Assembly: GCF_004358675.1 (NCBI RefSeq)
Contig: NZ_SMZO01000031.1
Span: forward strand, 1-42,721
DNA length: 42,721 nucleotides
Direction: 5' to 3'
Source: Meridianimarinicoccus aquatilis
GTDB taxonomy: Bacteria; Pseudomonadota; Alphaproteobacteria; Rhodobacterales; Rhodobacteraceae
Shown here: positions 41,761 to 42,721 of the stretch, one piece after another
Numbering within the stretch: position 1 is the stretch's first letter
Layout: each line of letters starts with the position of its first letter
Program-made: the position numbers and the translations under genes
Notes under the pieces: generated by a model
Seen by the model: the letters and a program-made list of their open reading frames with translations, nothing else
The model's database searches: none
Told to the model about the DNA's origin: nothing

Positions 41761-42721
41761 TCAGCCCCGCGACGGGACGATCAGCGCCTCAAGCTGTGCG
41801 ACCTGCCGGGCCAGAAGATCCCGGTCGCCGCGCGTTTCAACATTAAGCCGCAGTACAGGTTCGGTGTTCGACGAACGCAGGTTGAACCGCCAATCGCCAA
41901 AATCGCAGCTCAGCCCGTCAAGCCGGTCCACGCCCTGCGCCTTGTCCAGAAACACCGCCTCGACCCGCGCAACAGCCGCCGCCGGATCATCGGGGCGGAA
42001 ATTGATCTCGCCCGAGGATGGGAACGCGCTGCGCATGTCCGCCACAAGATCCGACAGCGCCCGGCCCGTATCGGACATATGCGCGACGATCAGCAGCCAG
42101 GGGATCATACCCGTGTCGCAATACATGAATTCGCGAAAATAGTGATGCGCCGACATCTCGCCGCCATAGGCCGCGTCGGCCTCGCGCATCTTCGCCTTGA
42201 TCAGCGCATGACCGGTGCGTGACATGACAGCCTCGCCGCCACCCTTGGCGACCACATCCAGCGTGTTCCACATCACCCGCGGGTCATGGACAATCTTCGC
42301 GCCCGGCTCACGCACAAGGAAGGCGGCGGCCAGAAGCCCGACGATGTATTCGCCATCGATAAACGCACCGGTTTCGTCAAACAGGAAACAACGGTCGAAA
42401 TCCCCATCCCAGGCGATACCGATATCGGCCCCATGGCGGCGCACCGCATCCCCGGTGACAGGCTGGTTTTCGGCCAGCAGCGGGTTGGGAATGCCGTTGG
42501 GAAAGCTGGAGTCCGGGTCATGATGCATCCGGACAAAGCGCAGCGGGCTGCCCTCCAGCCGTGCAGCGATGGCATCAAAGGTCGGCCCTGCCACGCCATT
42601 GCCCGCATTGACCAGAACCGTCAGGGGGCGGAACGTGGCCGGATCGACCAGCGACAGCACCCGGTCCACATAGGCCGGGCGCGGGTCCTCGCGGCGCTGC
42701 GTGCCGGGCGCAGCGACCGGT
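41761..42721 (-). CDS. manB: Phosphomannomutase/phosphoglucomutase, C-terminal two thirds (5' end outside window)
   Basis: The frame is open to the window edge (320 codons seen), so the start and the active-site serine loop are missing. The metal site is 'AWDGDFDRCFLFDE'; 'DGEYIVGLLA' and 'GGEMSAHHYF' form the sugar-binding loops, and 'LRSSNTEPVLRLNVE' is the phosphate-binding loop near the end. This is the AlgC/ManB type, which converts mannose-6-phosphate to mannose-1-phosphate for ManC at 7975 (and may also act on glucose phosphates for UDP-glucose). Confidence 0.92.
   Translation of the reverse strand, partial: PVAAPGTQRREDPRPAYVDRVLSLVDPATFRPLTVLVNAGNGVAGPTFDAIAARLEGSPLRFVRMHHDPDSSFPNGIPNPLLAENQPVTGDAVRRHGADIGIAWDGDFDRCFLFDETGAFIDGEYIVGLLAAAFLVREPGAKIVHDPRVMWNTLDVVAKGGGEAVMSRTGHALIKAKMREADAAYGGEMSAHHYFREFMYCDTGMIPWLLIVAHMSDTGRALSDLVADMRSAFPSSGEINFRPDDPAAAVARVEAVFLDKAQGVDRLDGLSCDFGDWRFNLRSSNTEPVLRLNVETRGDRDLLARQVAQLEALIVPSRG

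Noticed and set aside
7975-42721. Alginate biosynthesis cluster
   Set aside because: ManC, ManB, MBOAT and SGNH proteins are present, but the dehydrogenase is Ugd and not the AlgD type, and Alg8, Alg44, AlgK and AlgE outer membrane proteins are missing. Wzx/Wzy-like proteins point to repeat-unit assembly.
1-42721. tRNA, rRNA, tmRNA or riboswitch genes
   Set aside because: No cloverleaf, conserved rRNA stretch or recognised riboswitch core was seen on either strand; a covariance-model scan was not possible here.

Overview
The window is part of a large locus for making and modifying a sulfated extracellular polysaccharide. It most likely comes from an alphaproteobacterium of the Rhodobacteraceae (roseobacter group). 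This rests on the high GC content, gene content and codon style; no rRNA or marker gene is present, so genus cannot be given. There are no tRNA or rRNA genes, CRISPR arrays or intact insertion sequences. About 30 genes lie in short operons on both strands.

Layout. Positions 1-5857 hold secreted carbohydrate-active proteins: the C-terminal end of one protein, a sialate O-acetylesterase-like protein with a LamG-type end, and a 964-aa parallel beta-helix enzyme. Positions 5962-10909 hold a sulfotransferase, a capsule-type glycosyltransferase, the GDP-mannose enzyme ManC and a Wzx-type flippase. Positions 11021-18258 hold two paralogous membrane-anchored arylsulfotransferase (ASST)-like proteins, a small membrane protein, two PAPS-type sulfotransferases and a Wzy/ligase-like membrane protein. 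Positions 18460-26702 hold two family-2 glycosyltransferases facing away from each other and two more beta-helix proteins. Positions 26826-32613 hold a six-gene minus-strand operon: acyl carrier protein, FkbH-like glyceryl-loading enzyme, MBOAT acyltransferase, SGNH protein, VOC protein and hexapeptide acetyltransferase. Positions 32755-36120 hold a small membrane protein, a fourth sulfotransferase and an OafA-type acyltransferase. Positions 36251-42721 hold precursor genes: fused sulfate adenylyltransferase/APS kinase, a UDP-glucuronate epimerase, a decayed ugd end, an intact ugd, an SGNH hydrolase and phosphomannomutase (cut by the window edge).

How the genes fit together (inference from families). 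ManB/ManC supply GDP-mannose, and Ugd plus the epimerase supply UDP-GlcA and UDP-GalA. The glycosyltransferases build a repeat unit, the flippase moves it and the Wzy-like protein polymerises it. Sat-CysC makes PAPS for four cytoplasmic-type sulfotransferases. The ASST-like pair carries the residues of PAPS-independent sulfuryl transfer and would act on the periplasmic side. The secreted beta-helix proteins would trim, epimerise or bind the uronic-acid polymer. The initiating sugar-phosphate transferase and the Wza/Wzc export machinery are not in the window.

The two strongest candidates for something undescribed are: (1) the FkbH-ACP-MBOAT-SGNH operon, which has the same logic as the Dlt D-alanylation system but would load a glyceryl group; and (2) paired PAPS-dependent and PAPS-independent sulfotransferases inside one polysaccharide locus.
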